Below are positions 44,900 to 53,698 of a stretch of 64,000 bases of DNA, in pieces. Below the pieces are notes generated by a model. That model was not told the DNA's origin and searched no databases. It saw nothing but the letters and a program-made list of their open reading frames with translations. Source of the stretch: JANNYA01 sp031422315 (GTDB taxonomy: Bacteria; Pseudomonadota; Gammaproteobacteria; Xanthomonadales; SZUA-5); the NCBI GenBank assembly GCA_031422315.1, contig JANOQN010000032.1:1-64000 (forward strand). Reading direction: 5' to 3'. The number at the start of each line of letters is the position of its first letter. The first letter of the stretch is position 1. The translations under genes were made by a program, and so were the position numbers.

Positions 44900-45385
44900 A
44901 TGAAATTAATTTATCCAGTCTCGATTTTACTCGCATTAGGCGGTTGCGCCCATCAATCAACGGCACAAATGATCGCTGACGTGAATGTGCCCAAAAAGAC
45001 CGTAGCATTTACATCCAATCAATCAATTGATGAGCTAATTGCAGCGCTAACTACAAAAAGCGTGGAATGTCTTGGTGAAAAAGTCGACGTCGCTTCGACA
45101 GCAGTTGTTGGAGCGGGTGTGTTTTTTCCAATTGTGACGTCTATGAATCAAAAATTGGAACTTAGCACGCAGGAGGATGGCGTTCGTTGGCTCGCGCTTC
45201 GAATGGACGGTTCCATGGTGCAAGCAGTTGCTGCGGCGCTCAAGTTCACTGCTGATCAATCTGCATCAAACACAGCAATTGAGGCCTTTCCTGCTAACAA
45301 GAAAAAAGAAAGCGAAATCAAAGCCGCTGTCGAGTCGGGTGACTATTTTTGTGTGTGGCGCGGACTAGACTATCCTTGGGATTGA
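44900..45385 (+). CDS. Putative lipoprotein, AT-rich gene
   Basis: A 161-residue protein starting at ATG 44900: MKLIYPVSILLALGGCAHQS carries a lipobox (LGGC) so the mature protein should be lipid-anchored at Cys16. The remainder (SIDELIAALTTKSVECLGEKVDV, later ESGDYFCVWRGLDYPWD) matches no family I know. The frame is open four codons upstream, but this Met gives the proper signal sequence. The neighbouring 110-residue secreted protein and this gene share AT-rich composition and orientation. Confidence 0.55.
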   Translation: MKLIYPVSILLALGGCAHQSTAQMIADVNVPKKTVAFTSNQSIDELIAALTTKSVECLGEKVDVASTAVVGAGVFFPIVTSMNQKLELSTQEDGVRWLALRMDGSMVQAVAAALKFTADQSASNTAIEAFPANKKKESEIKAAVESGDYFCVWRGLDYPWD

Positions 45386-45564
45386 GGTGTTAGATTGGGG
45401 CGCCAAAGTAGATTGTGCAGAATGCGGCGCTGTACAAGCGAACACAAGACTTTGGTGGCCAATTGCGCGGACGCGCTTGAGATTTGAACACGCCGATGTA
45501 CGTCACTGACTTTAGCTAAACAGCGGTTACACTCAATCCAGTTGCCATTACCGTGGAGCAGTCA

Positions 45565-48423
45565 ATGAACAAGGAATCGCTATTGCCGCAAATCGCCGCC
45601 GCCATGTTGCTTGCGGTTTCAATGCAAGCAACCGCCCAAACACCGAACCCAGCCAATCCACCAAGCTACGATTTTGCGCAACTCATCGAAGCACTGACTC
45701 TGCGCAGCGATGAAGGCTTGGAAAGCACCGAACACCCGGACGGCACGGTGTCGATAGACTTGCAAGATCGCTATCGCAATGTAACTTTGGCGCGCGTGGT
45801 GGATGGGCAGCCGCGCAGCATGTGCGTCAGCAGCCTGGAGCAAGCGAACGCTTTTTTTGAGCGCGATTTGCGCGCTGATGCTTTGCAAGAAAGTGCTGTA
45901 GACGCCGATAGCGCAAATTCGTACGGTATAAGCGCGATGCAGCTACAGCGCTATTTGTACATGATTGATCAAGCTGAGCGAGCCGAGAGGCGGCGGTTGC
46001 AAGCTGCTGAGCCAGCCGCGCCGAACGCGGCAACGCTGACTATCGTGAATTTAGACGCTGCTGGCGAAGGCTTTAACGACACCTCGCCGCGCGCAAGCGA
46101 GGGTGGCAATATTGCGACTACGCTGGGTGCGCAGCGCTTGGCTGTGTTTAATCGTGCTGCTCAGATTTGGGGTGGCGTATTAGATAGTAGTGTAGCGACG
46201 CGGATTGAGGCGCAATTTGATCCGCTTTTACCGTGCACAGCGGGCGGCGGCGTTTTGGGATCTGCCGGCCCGAACGGGATTTTTCGGGACTTTCCCGGCG
46301 TACCATTTAGTAACACTTTCTACCCGTCGGCATTGGCAAATAAACTGCGCGGTGCTGATCTAGATAGCGCCGATAATGATATTTCCGCCACCTTTAATAG
46401 CTCGGTCGGTGTGGGCAGCTGCCTGACTGGAACGCGATTTTATTTAGGGTTGGATAACGCAACGCCAGCGAACACGATCAATTTGCTAGTCGTCGTGCTG
46501 CATGAGATTGGCCATGGCGTTGGTTCGCTGAGTTTTGCGAATCAAGACGGCTCGTTTCCAGGCAATTTTCCAGATGCGTGGTCACGGCTGATGTTTGATC
46601 GCACGCAAAACTTATCCTGGTTTCAGATGGGCAATTCCCAGCGGCAAAGCTCATCGACCAATACTGGCAATCTAGTCTGGAGCGGCGCGAATGTGCGCGC
46701 AGGTTCTGGGTTCTTAACAGCAGGGCGTGATGCTGAAGGCCGCACACGCTTGTTTGCCCCTAGTCCATTTCAAGGCGGCTCATCAGTGTCGCACTTTGAC
46801 ACCGCGCTGAGCCCCAATGTATTGATGGAGCCTTCGATCAATCTCGGTTTGCCGCTGACGCTCGACATTACCCGCCAACAAATGCGCGATATTGGCTGGT
46901 ATCGTGACACGACGACTGACGGCGTACCGGACACCATTATCAATGTACTTCCCAGCGGTGGCAGCGTTGCGCCAGGTTCTTTTCAAACGGTGACGTGGAG
47001 CAATACCGGCAGCTTTAATGACGCGGTTGCGGTCGAGCTATCCACCGATGGCGGATTAACATTCCCGACCGTATTGGCGGCCAATGCGCCGAACAGCACA
47101 GTAAATGGTTCGCGCAGCGTAACGATGCCGAACCTAACAACCACACAAGCCCGTATCCGGGTGCGCGCGGTCGATTTTGCTGAGCCAAGCGGCGTGTCGA
47201 GTGCGAATTTCAGCATCGCCACGCCCAACGCAGCACCCAGCATTACCGCAGCGACAGGCTTAACTCGTACGCAGGGCAGCGCAGCCAGCACGTCGCAAAT
47301 TGCTACGATTAGCGATCCGGAAACAGCCGCCACAAGCCTGAGCTTCAGCACGCCAACTGTGCCCGCGCAAATTAGCGTTGCCGGCATTGCCGTGGCGGGC
47401 GGCGGCGCAGTGTCGGCCAGCTTGGGTGCTTCGTGTACGGCGGTTACGGGTGCAAATGCGATCCTCATGCGGGTTAGCGATGGCAACTCGAGCACTGATA
47501 GCTCGCTATCGCTCAGCGTACTTGCCAATACGCTGCCGAACTTGGGCTACACCGGCGTTAGTCTCAATGAGCAAGCCGGACTAACCATCAATCCGAGCGT
47601 CGCAGCAAGCGATAACGGCATTACCAATCCTGTCGTTTCACTGTTGAGCAATGGCACCTACACTGGCGGCTTTTCGCTCAATAGCAGCACTGGCGTCGTC
47701 CAACTCAGCAATGCCAGTCCGGTCGGCAATCACGTGATCACGATTCGAATTACTGACAGCTGCGGTGCGATTCGCGATGTCAATCTCAACGTGACGGTTT
47801 TGCAGGTAAACACCGCGCCGAGCTTTACCGCAGCGGCGTCCATTATTCGTCAACAAGGCAGCCCCGCAGGTAGTGCGGTGCAGCTTGGCACGGTAGCAGA
47901 TGGCCAATCGCCGTCTGGGAATTTAACTGTGTCAATTATCAATGGCGGCTCGGTGACGGGCGTTACCGTCAATAACCTAACGAATAATGCAGGAGTGGTT
48001 AGCGCCAATATTTCGGCCGACTGCAGCGCGCAAAGCGGCACGGTGCGCCTGCAAATTAGCGATGGGAGTTTGTCCAGCACGGCTGATGTAGTTATCGGAA
48101 TTAATGCCAACACACCGCCAGTTTTAGGTAGTTACCTAAACACACTAATGCTGCCGGGCGCCTCGGTGAGCGTAAACCCAAGCGCCGCGCCAACCGACAA
48201 CGGTACGGTTGATTCGCTATTCATTAGCATCAGCCCGCTCAGCTTCACCGGCGGATTTAACGTGGCCGCTCCGAGCGCGCAGATTAGCGTAACGAACGCA
48301 AACCCGCCCGGCGTTTATCAGCTCAGTATGCGCGCGACCGACAATTGCAGCGCGCAATCGGTGCAGGTTTTGCAGTTAGATGTCAGCACCGATTTCAAAG
48401 ACGGGTTTGAGTCGGCTCAGTGA
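45565..48423 (+). CDS. Secreted zinc metalloprotease-like protein with Ig-like repeats and GFE tail
   Basis: A 952-residue exported protein. ATG 45565 begins a signal peptide (MNKESLLPQIAAAMLLAVSMQATAQ) and GGAG precedes it. About residue 310 there is VVLHEIGHGVGSLSF, an HExxHxxG zinc-binding motif; flanking sequence resembles the 'HE-x-G-H-G-x-G' secreted peptidases of Xanthomonadales relatives. From about 470 to the end are several Ig-/cadherin-like domains, with repeated PNAAPSITAA, NTLPNLGYTG, NTAPSFTAAA, NTPPVLGSYL. The C-terminus is STDFKDGFESAQ, the same F-x-x-G-F-E tail as the FG-GAP protein. Its stop overlaps the ATG of rlmM. Confidence 0.7.
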   Translation: MNKESLLPQIAAAMLLAVSMQATAQTPNPANPPSYDFAQLIEALTLRSDEGLESTEHPDGTVSIDLQDRYRNVTLARVVDGQPRSMCVSSLEQANAFFERDLRADALQESAVDADSANSYGISAMQLQRYLYMIDQAERAERRRLQAAEPAAPNAATLTIVNLDAAGEGFNDTSPRASEGGNIATTLGAQRLAVFNRAAQIWGGVLDSSVATRIEAQFDPLLPCTAGGGVLGSAGPNGIFRDFPGVPFSNTFYPSALANKLRGADLDSADNDISATFNSSVGVGSCLTGTRFYLGLDNATPANTINLLVVVLHEIGHGVGSLSFANQDGSFPGNFPDAWSRLMFDRTQNLSWFQMGNSQRQSSSTNTGNLVWSGANVRAGSGFLTAGRDAEGRTRLFAPSPFQGGSSVSHFDTALSPNVLMEPSINLGLPLTLDITRQQMRDIGWYRDTTTDGVPDTIINVLPSGGSVAPGSFQTVTWSNTGSFNDAVAVELSTDGGLTFPTVLAANAPNSTVNGSRSVTMPNLTTTQARIRVRAVDFAEPSGVSSANFSIATPNAAPSITAATGLTRTQGSAASTSQIATISDPETAATSLSFSTPTVPAQISVAGIAVAGGGAVSASLGASCTAVTGANAILMRVSDGNSSTDSSLSLSVLANTLPNLGYTGVSLNEQAGLTINPSVAASDNGITNPVVSLLSNGTYTGGFSLNSSTGVVQLSNASPVGNHVITIRITDSCGAIRDVNLNVTVLQVNTAPSFTAAASIIRQQGSPAGSAVQLGTVADGQSPSGNLTVSIINGGSVTGVTVNNLTNNAGVVSANISADCSAQSGTVRLQISDGSLSSTADVVIGINANTPPVLGSYLNTLMLPGASVSVNPSAAPTDNGTVDSLFISISPLSFTGGFNVAAPSAQISVTNANPPGVYQLSMRATDNCSAQSVQVLQLDVSTDFKDGFESAQ

Positions 48424-49466
48424 AAATTTTGCTCCAAACCCGCGTAGGCTTCGAGCTTGAAGCCTGCGCGGAAACCAGCCAGCGCTTCCCAGATGCCACA
48501 GTTAGCCACACCCAGCCTGGCATAGTTTGGGTGGAAACTAATGAAGTGGCAGCAGGCGCGCCTTCACTTTGGCAAACCTGGCCGAGCTGGCATCAGCTGG
48601 CGTTCGTGCGCGAATGCTTATCTGTGCAGGCGGAAATCACTGACTTAGCCAGGGGCCAGCGCGTGCAGGCGTTGATTCAGCAGTGGCCCAAAGCGCTGGC
48701 ACATTTGCCAACATTTTTTTACTCGCCCGATACTGATGACGCCCGTCGGCTGGCACCGATGACGGCGGCGCTGCAAGCTGAGTTCGATGCCACCCGCACA
48801 GATGCCGTGTCTAGCAAACCAGTACGTTCTGCCGCGCATGTGGTTTTTTTAAGCTCCAATCATTGCGTGCTGGGTTTGGCCACGCCGCCCAAAAGCGCGC
48901 CAGTGGCCTCAGGCATTCCCAGGCTAAAATTTCCCGCCAGCGCGCCGAGCCGATCCACACTTAAGCTCGATGAAGCGTTTTTACTACTGATGAGTGATGC
49001 CGAACGCGCTGAGCGCATTAAACTGGGCATGACAGCGGTGGATTTGGGCGCGTGCCCAGGCGGCTGGACCTATCAGCTGCTGCGCCGGGGCATGAGCGTG
49101 GTTGCGGTTGATCACGGCCGAATTGATGACGCGCTAATGCGCACCAATCGTGTGACGCATTTACGCAGCGATGGCTTCAAGTACGTACCGGAAAAACCAG
49201 TCGATTGGCTGGTCTGCGATATGGTGGAAAGCCCGCTAAAAGTTGCGGCGCTTGCAGCAACCTGGTTTAAAGAAAAGCGTTGCCACAGCGCGGTGATCAA
49301 TCTCAAGCTGCCGATGCAAACGCGCGCACAAACGCTGTTTCAATGTCGAGCCATGCTTCAAGCAGCCGTTCCAGATGGCGTGCTGCGCATCAAGCAGCTT
49401 TATCATGATCGTGAGGAAATTACCGTGTTGATGCTAGCCGCTATTGTCAAAAAGCGCAGGCGGTAA
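48420..49466 (+). CDS. rlmM: 23S rRNA 2'-O-ribose methyltransferase RlmM
   Basis: Methylates the ribose of C2498 in 23S rRNA before 50S assembly. The 348-residue protein has an N-terminal THUMP-like region and a Rossmann methyltransferase domain with AVDLGACPGGWTYQLLRRG (SAM site) and VDWLVCDMVESP, followed by AVINLKLPMQTR, the lysine of the K-D-K-E type motif. Both length and order agree with RlmM. Its ATG overlaps the stop of the preceding protease-like gene by four bases, an unrelated pairing. Confidence 0.93.
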   Translation: MKILLQTRVGFELEACAETSQRFPDATVSHTQPGIVWVETNEVAAGAPSLWQTWPSWHQLAFVRECLSVQAEITDLARGQRVQALIQQWPKALAHLPTFFYSPDTDDARRLAPMTAALQAEFDATRTDAVSSKPVRSAAHVVFLSSNHCVLGLATPPKSAPVASGIPRLKFPASAPSRSTLKLDEAFLLLMSDAERAERIKLGMTAVDLGACPGGWTYQLLRRGMSVVAVDHGRIDDALMRTNRVTHLRSDGFKYVPEKPVDWLVCDMVESPLKVAALAATWFKEKRCHSAVINLKLPMQTRAQTLFQCRAMLQAAVPDGVLRIKQLYHDREEITVLMLAAIVKKRRR

Positions 49467-49476
49467 TGGCACTGTT

Positions 49477-51321
49477 TCAAGCTTCTGACAGCGTTAACCG
49501 GGTGTTTTGACCGCGCAGCGCAGCTGCCCAAAGCTCCAAACTCGTGCATTTCCAAATCAACGCGCTTTCGGAATCCGTTCGGCCTGACGCATCAAAGAGT
49601 TTTTGTAGGCCAGCTCGGTCAATAAATTGTGGCCAGATTGCGTCAGGATTGAACAATAGCGCGGAAAATTTTGCACGGCACGCACCATCAATCGCGGCAT
49701 CTAAAATCGGCTGCAAGCTGGTGGCTTTAGTCCGCGTGCGCAGTGCTTCAGGAATGGCGGTGCTGCGCAAGGCTTCTCGGTAGATCCACTTTTGCACGCC
49801 AGCACGTTGCATGAATTTTGCCGGTAGCGCGCACATAAAGGCGGCCAGATCAGGATCGCGAAACGGTGAGAAGGTTGACAGCCCAAAGCGCTCGCTAAAC
49901 TCAGTCTCACCGCAAGATTCAAACGCGGCGCGCGCGCCATAATTCAGCGCGAGCTGGCGCGCTCTAATGCCCTGCTCATACTGCTGCGGCGCTAGCAGCC
50001 CCCGCGCTGAAGCTGTCAGCAGCGGCGCGCGATTCGGGCGGCTGATGGCAAGGCCGAGCGTGCGCCGAGCCAAGCGCCGTAGCCCGGTATCTCGCCATAA
50101 TTGATAGCCGTGCGGGCCGTGCTGGACGCGCCAACGATATTCGCTAAAAATCGCCGAATAATCGCGTCTTGCTAGGGTATCGCTGAGCCATTCGCCAGCG
50201 TCTAAAATGCCGTGATCGCCGAAATTGCCGTGCGCGAGCTGGCGTACGCCGGCCGCACTTAGGCTTTGATAGAAGCGCGTTTTGAGCTCGCGATAAACAT
50301 TGCTAACAGGCGTGTTGAGACTGACCACCCGAAGTGCTGGGCTACTCAACGGCAGAATACTGGCGAGCGGCACTTGCATGACCTGATGCTTTAGCCCGCG
50401 CGCTTTCGGGTGCAATTGGGCAAACGCTAGCTCATCGCTGATGGCAAAATCGCTAAACGACCAGCTGGCCGCGCGCAAATGCGGGTGCTTTGCCATGCCG
50501 AATACTAGATTGGAATCAAGCCCGCCGCTAAGGCTCACCGCAGTTTCGATCTGCGCTTTGGGCGATGGCGCAGCGTTGGCCGCGTAAAGGCCGCGCCGAA
50601 ACAGCGCCTGTTGCATCAGCGACTTGAATTGCGAGGTGGCATCCGCATCGCTCAGCTTGCTCGGCAAGGTTATTCGTGGCGGCGCGTTTAGGCTCAAGCT
50701 GATTTGTTGATTGCGAACCACCAGCACGCCGCCTGGCGCTAGCGTTTGAATGCCATTGAAAAAGCTTGCGCCTGAATCGCTAGTGGCATTGGCGAAGTAA
50801 CAGGCAATCGCTTTGCTGGACAGCGTATCGCCTGGTCCAAATAGCGCAGCTTCTTCGCTGGCAAACATAAGCGCATCGGCGCTTTTGCGATATACCAGCT
50901 GGCGCATGCCCAGGACATCTCTTGCCAACACCAGCGTGCGTGCGCTGCGATCAATAATGGCTAAGGCAAATCCGCCTTCTAGCTTGGCAACCAGCTTTTC
51001 CCCTAAGCGGCGCCAGCCCGCCACAATAATGGCATGCAGCCTAGCCTCAATGGGCAGGTCAAAAGCTTTGCATAGCGCTGCTTGATTGCTAAGCGAGCCA
51101 TCAAACAGCACAAACAGCTCGCGATCCAGCCAGGGCTGGCCTTGCAATTTAGCATCTTGCGGCACACCGGCGTCGAACCAGGCCAGTGCCACGGCTTGGT
51201 TAACAAAACCTTTGCGGCCTTGCTTGGCCCTGTGTGCAAGTCGATTGCAGCGCGCGGCAAATGCCTGTGGTGCGACCGGTGTGCGCCAGTCTAAATTGAT
51301 TTGACCTAAAATCGCGCCCAT
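49477..51321 (-). CDS. Asparagine synthetase-like protein lacking Cys2
   Basis: A 614-residue protein with the two-domain plan of glutamine-dependent asparagine synthetase: an N-terminal Ntn-hydrolase domain (MGAILGQINLDWRT...) and a C-terminal synthetase domain with the PP-loop SLSGGLDSNLVF. The N-terminal residue after Met is Gly, not the nucleophilic Cys, so glutamine hydrolysis should not work and free ammonia or another amine may be used. Such proteins include asparagine synthetases and lasso-peptide cyclase relatives; no precursor peptide or leader peptidase gene is visible nearby. Located two bases after mutY on the same strand. Confidence 0.7.
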   Translation of the reverse strand: MGAILGQINLDWRTPVAPQAFAARCNRLAHRAKQGRKGFVNQAVALAWFDAGVPQDAKLQGQPWLDRELFVLFDGSLSNQAALCKAFDLPIEARLHAIIVAGWRRLGEKLVAKLEGGFALAIIDRSARTLVLARDVLGMRQLVYRKSADALMFASEEAALFGPGDTLSSKAIACYFANATSDSGASFFNGIQTLAPGGVLVVRNQQISLSLNAPPRITLPSKLSDADATSQFKSLMQQALFRRGLYAANAAPSPKAQIETAVSLSGGLDSNLVFGMAKHPHLRAASWSFSDFAISDELAFAQLHPKARGLKHQVMQVPLASILPLSSPALRVVSLNTPVSNVYRELKTRFYQSLSAAGVRQLAHGNFGDHGILDAGEWLSDTLARRDYSAIFSEYRWRVQHGPHGYQLWRDTGLRRLARRTLGLAISRPNRAPLLTASARGLLAPQQYEQGIRARQLALNYGARAAFESCGETEFSERFGLSTFSPFRDPDLAAFMCALPAKFMQRAGVQKWIYREALRSTAIPEALRTRTKATSLQPILDAAIDGACRAKFSALLFNPDAIWPQFIDRAGLQKLFDASGRTDSESALIWKCTSLELWAAALRGQNTRLTLSEA

Positions 51322-51323
51322 CG

Positions 51324-52415
51324 CTAGCTTTCCGAAACTGATTCAAGCGGGCGCTGCTCGGCAAAGTTTTGCAGCAGCGTTTTAATTGGCGCGGGCAAAC
51401 CTAACGTGCTGCTGGCCTGCGGATTGATCCAGCGCAACCCAGGCTCGCGCGCGGCATAGTCAACGTTGACGTGCACTAGCCAGGGCGTCGCGTGTAGCGT
51501 GAAATGCGTAAACACATGTCGCACTTTCGTTAGCTGCTGCGCCGGTGCTATCGATGCTAGCCCCAGTATTTGAAGCTTTGATGTGACACCCGCGTCATTA
51601 AATTCTGGCAGAGAATACAGTCCGCCCCAAATGCCAGCTTCGGGCCGACGCTCCAGTAAAATCTGACCGTTTCTATCGCAAGCTAACAGCCAATTAGCTG
51701 TTTTATGTACTGCCGCGCGTTTGGGCTTGGCATGCGGAATCTCGTGGGTTAGCTGGCGGGCATGCGCTGCGCAGCTTGTTTGCACTGGGCACACGCTGCA
51801 CAGCGGTTTTTTACGGGTGCACAGCAGCGCGCCTAAGTCCATCAGCGCCTGGCTGTAATCCGCTAGCCTTGTGTGCGGCAAGCTTGCTTCTGCGGTTTGC
51901 CACAGCTGCGCTTGTGCGGCTGCACTGCCAGGCCAATCATCCAGCGCAATTTGCCGCGCTAATACGCGTTTGACGTTGCCATCCAAAATCGCGGCGCGCT
52001 GACCAAACGCTTGCGCTGCAATCGCGCCCGCGGTCGAGCGGCCAATGCCGGGCAGCGCCAGCAGCGCGCCTAAATTGCTTGGGAATTCGCCATGATGGTG
52101 CGCAATAACTTGCCGCGCGCAAATGTGTAAATTGCGCGCTCGACTGTAATAGCCAAGCCCAGCCCAGAGCGCTAAAACCTCGTCCAAACTTGCGGCTGCA
52201 AGCGATTCAATGTCTGGAAAGCGCTGGATAAATCTCAAAAAATACGGCCTTACCGTGGCCACCTGGGTTTGTTGCAGCATGATTTCGCTGAGCCAAACAA
52301 AATATGGCGAACGCGGGTGCTGCCATGGCAAATCATGCCGGCCATGCTGATCGAACCAAGTCAGCAGGCGCTCGGCGAATCGCTCGTTAATCCGCGAGGG
52401 CAGGGCGTTGCTCAC
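51324..52415 (-). CDS. mutY: Adenine DNA glycosylase MutY
   Basis: Removes adenine mispaired with 8-oxoguanine. The 363-residue protein has the N-terminal catalytic Glu (44) in WLSEIMLQQTQV, the helix-hairpin-helix LALPGIGRSTAGAIAA with catalytic Asp145 in AILDGNVKRVLAR, the iron-sulfur cluster cysteines (CTRKKPLCSVCPVQTSC) and a C-terminal NUDIX-like domain for 8-oxoG recognition. Its start overlaps the last base of ftsY. Confidence 0.95.
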   Translation of the reverse strand: MSNALPSRINERFAERLLTWFDQHGRHDLPWQHPRSPYFVWLSEIMLQQTQVATVRPYFLRFIQRFPDIESLAAASLDEVLALWAGLGYYSRARNLHICARQVIAHHHGEFPSNLGALLALPGIGRSTAGAIAAQAFGQRAAILDGNVKRVLARQIALDDWPGSAAAQAQLWQTAEASLPHTRLADYSQALMDLGALLCTRKKPLCSVCPVQTSCAAHARQLTHEIPHAKPKRAAVHKTANWLLACDRNGQILLERRPEAGIWGGLYSLPEFNDAGVTSKLQILGLASIAPAQQLTKVRHVFTHFTLHATPWLVHVNVDYAAREPGLRWINPQASSTLGLPAPIKTLLQNFAEQRPLESVSES

Positions 52416-53461
52416 TAGCTAGCGGTAGACTCAGGCAGCAGCGTATCCAAAAACTCACCGGCGCGAAATTCGCGTAAGTCTTCAATTTTCTCGCCTACCC
52501 CAATCAAGCGCAGCGGAAGTTTTAGCTCATCGGCCACCGCGAACACAATGCCGCCCTTTGCGGTGCCATCCAGTTTGGTAATGGCTATGCCGGTCAAACC
52601 CACCGCAGCATGAAATTGGCGCGCCTGCATCAGCGCGTTTTGCCCCATCGAGCCGTCAATCACCAGCAGCGTTTCGTGCGGCGCGCTTGGGTCTAACTTG
52701 CTCAACACGCGCTTGATTTTCGCCAGCTCTTGCATCAGATTGCTTTGCGTGTGCAGCCTTCCTGCGGTATCGCAAATCAGCACGTCGATTTGTTTGGACT
52801 GCGCCGATTGCAGCGCATCAAATACCACCGAGGCGGCGTCGGCATCTTGGCCCTGCGCGATTACCGTGACGTCATTACGAACGCCCCATTCTTTGAGCTG
52901 CTCAACCGCCGCCGCTCTGAAGGTGTCGCCTGCAGCGAGCATGACGCGCTGATCTCGCTGCTGTAAACGCTGCGTTAGCTTACCAATGGTGGTGGTCTTG
53001 CCGGCGCCGTTGACGCCTACCATCAAAATCACAAATGGCTTTGGCTCGGGCGGAAACCACAGTGCAAGTTCGACCGGCAGCAAGATATCAAACAAATCTT
53101 TACGCAGCGCCAGAATCAGATCGCGAGGCGTGGAAAATTCCCGTTTTCGAACGCCATCGCGTAGGCGATTGACTACGCGCTGGCTTAAATTGACGCCGAC
53201 ATCGGCCTGGATCAGCGTGGCTTCTAGCTCGTCCAATAAATCATCATCAATTTTTGGATTGCCAGAAAATAGCGCGGAAATATTGCCCGCCATTGCCTGC
53301 ACGGTGCGTGCCATGCGCTCTTTTAAGCTCTGCGGCTGCGCGATTTCGGCGGCAATGGTGCGGCTATCGGGTGGCGCGGCGTTCGGTTCAAACTTTGCCA
53401 AGGGTTCGGGTAGCGCCGGTACTTCTTTGGCTTTGGTGAAGCGTTTTAGAAATTCAAACAT
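52415..53461 (-). CDS. ftsY: Signal recognition particle receptor FtsY
   Basis: Docks ribosome-SRP complexes at the membrane, delivering nascent membrane proteins. The 348-residue protein has an acidic, Pro-rich A domain (shorter than in E. coli), an N domain (IDDDLLDELEATLIQADVG) and a GTPase G domain with GVNGAGKTTTIGKL, DTFRAAAVEQL, CDTAGRLHT and TKLDGTAKGG. The usual DATTGQNA segment is VIDGSMGQNAL here. It heads a unit ftsY-mutY-asn-synthetase-like gene. Confidence 0.96.
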   Translation of the reverse strand: MFEFLKRFTKAKEVPALPEPLAKFEPNAAPPDSRTIAAEIAQPQSLKERMARTVQAMAGNISALFSGNPKIDDDLLDELEATLIQADVGVNLSQRVVNRLRDGVRKREFSTPRDLILALRKDLFDILLPVELALWFPPEPKPFVILMVGVNGAGKTTTIGKLTQRLQQRDQRVMLAAGDTFRAAAVEQLKEWGVRNDVTVIAQGQDADAASVVFDALQSAQSKQIDVLICDTAGRLHTQSNLMQELAKIKRVLSKLDPSAPHETLLVIDGSMGQNALMQARQFHAAVGLTGIAITKLDGTAKGGIVFAVADELKLPLRLIGVGEKIEDLREFRAGEFLDTLLPESTAS

Positions 53462-53537
53462 GATGGCTCGGAGAAAGTTGAGATAGAAAATTATTCAGTA
53501 AAATTTGATCAGCGCTTCAAACGACTGCGAATCTATA

Positions 53538-53629
53538 TCGTCATTCCCGCGTAGGCGGGAATCCATGCTGCATAAGCGTTCGCTTGACTTTGACGCGTGT
53601 ACTGGATCCCCGCCTGCGCTGATAACGAA
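53538..53629. repeat. MITE/REP-like inverted repeat, copy 1
   Basis: Outer arms: 53538 TCGTCATTCCCGC-GTAGGCGGGAATCCA and, complementary, ACTGGATCCCCGCCTGCGCTGATAACGA ending at about 53629. The left arm has the GTCATTCCCGCG-AGGCGGGAA signature common to small repetitive elements of Gammaproteobacteria; the right arm has degraded. It lies between ftsY and dusB and could form a large RNA or DNA hairpin. Confidence 0.75.
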
Positions 53630-53698
53630 ATTACACACTTCGGAAACACTACTGTTGTCTGTTGTGATTATTGCGATCATAAAAAAGTAAAGCCAAAG

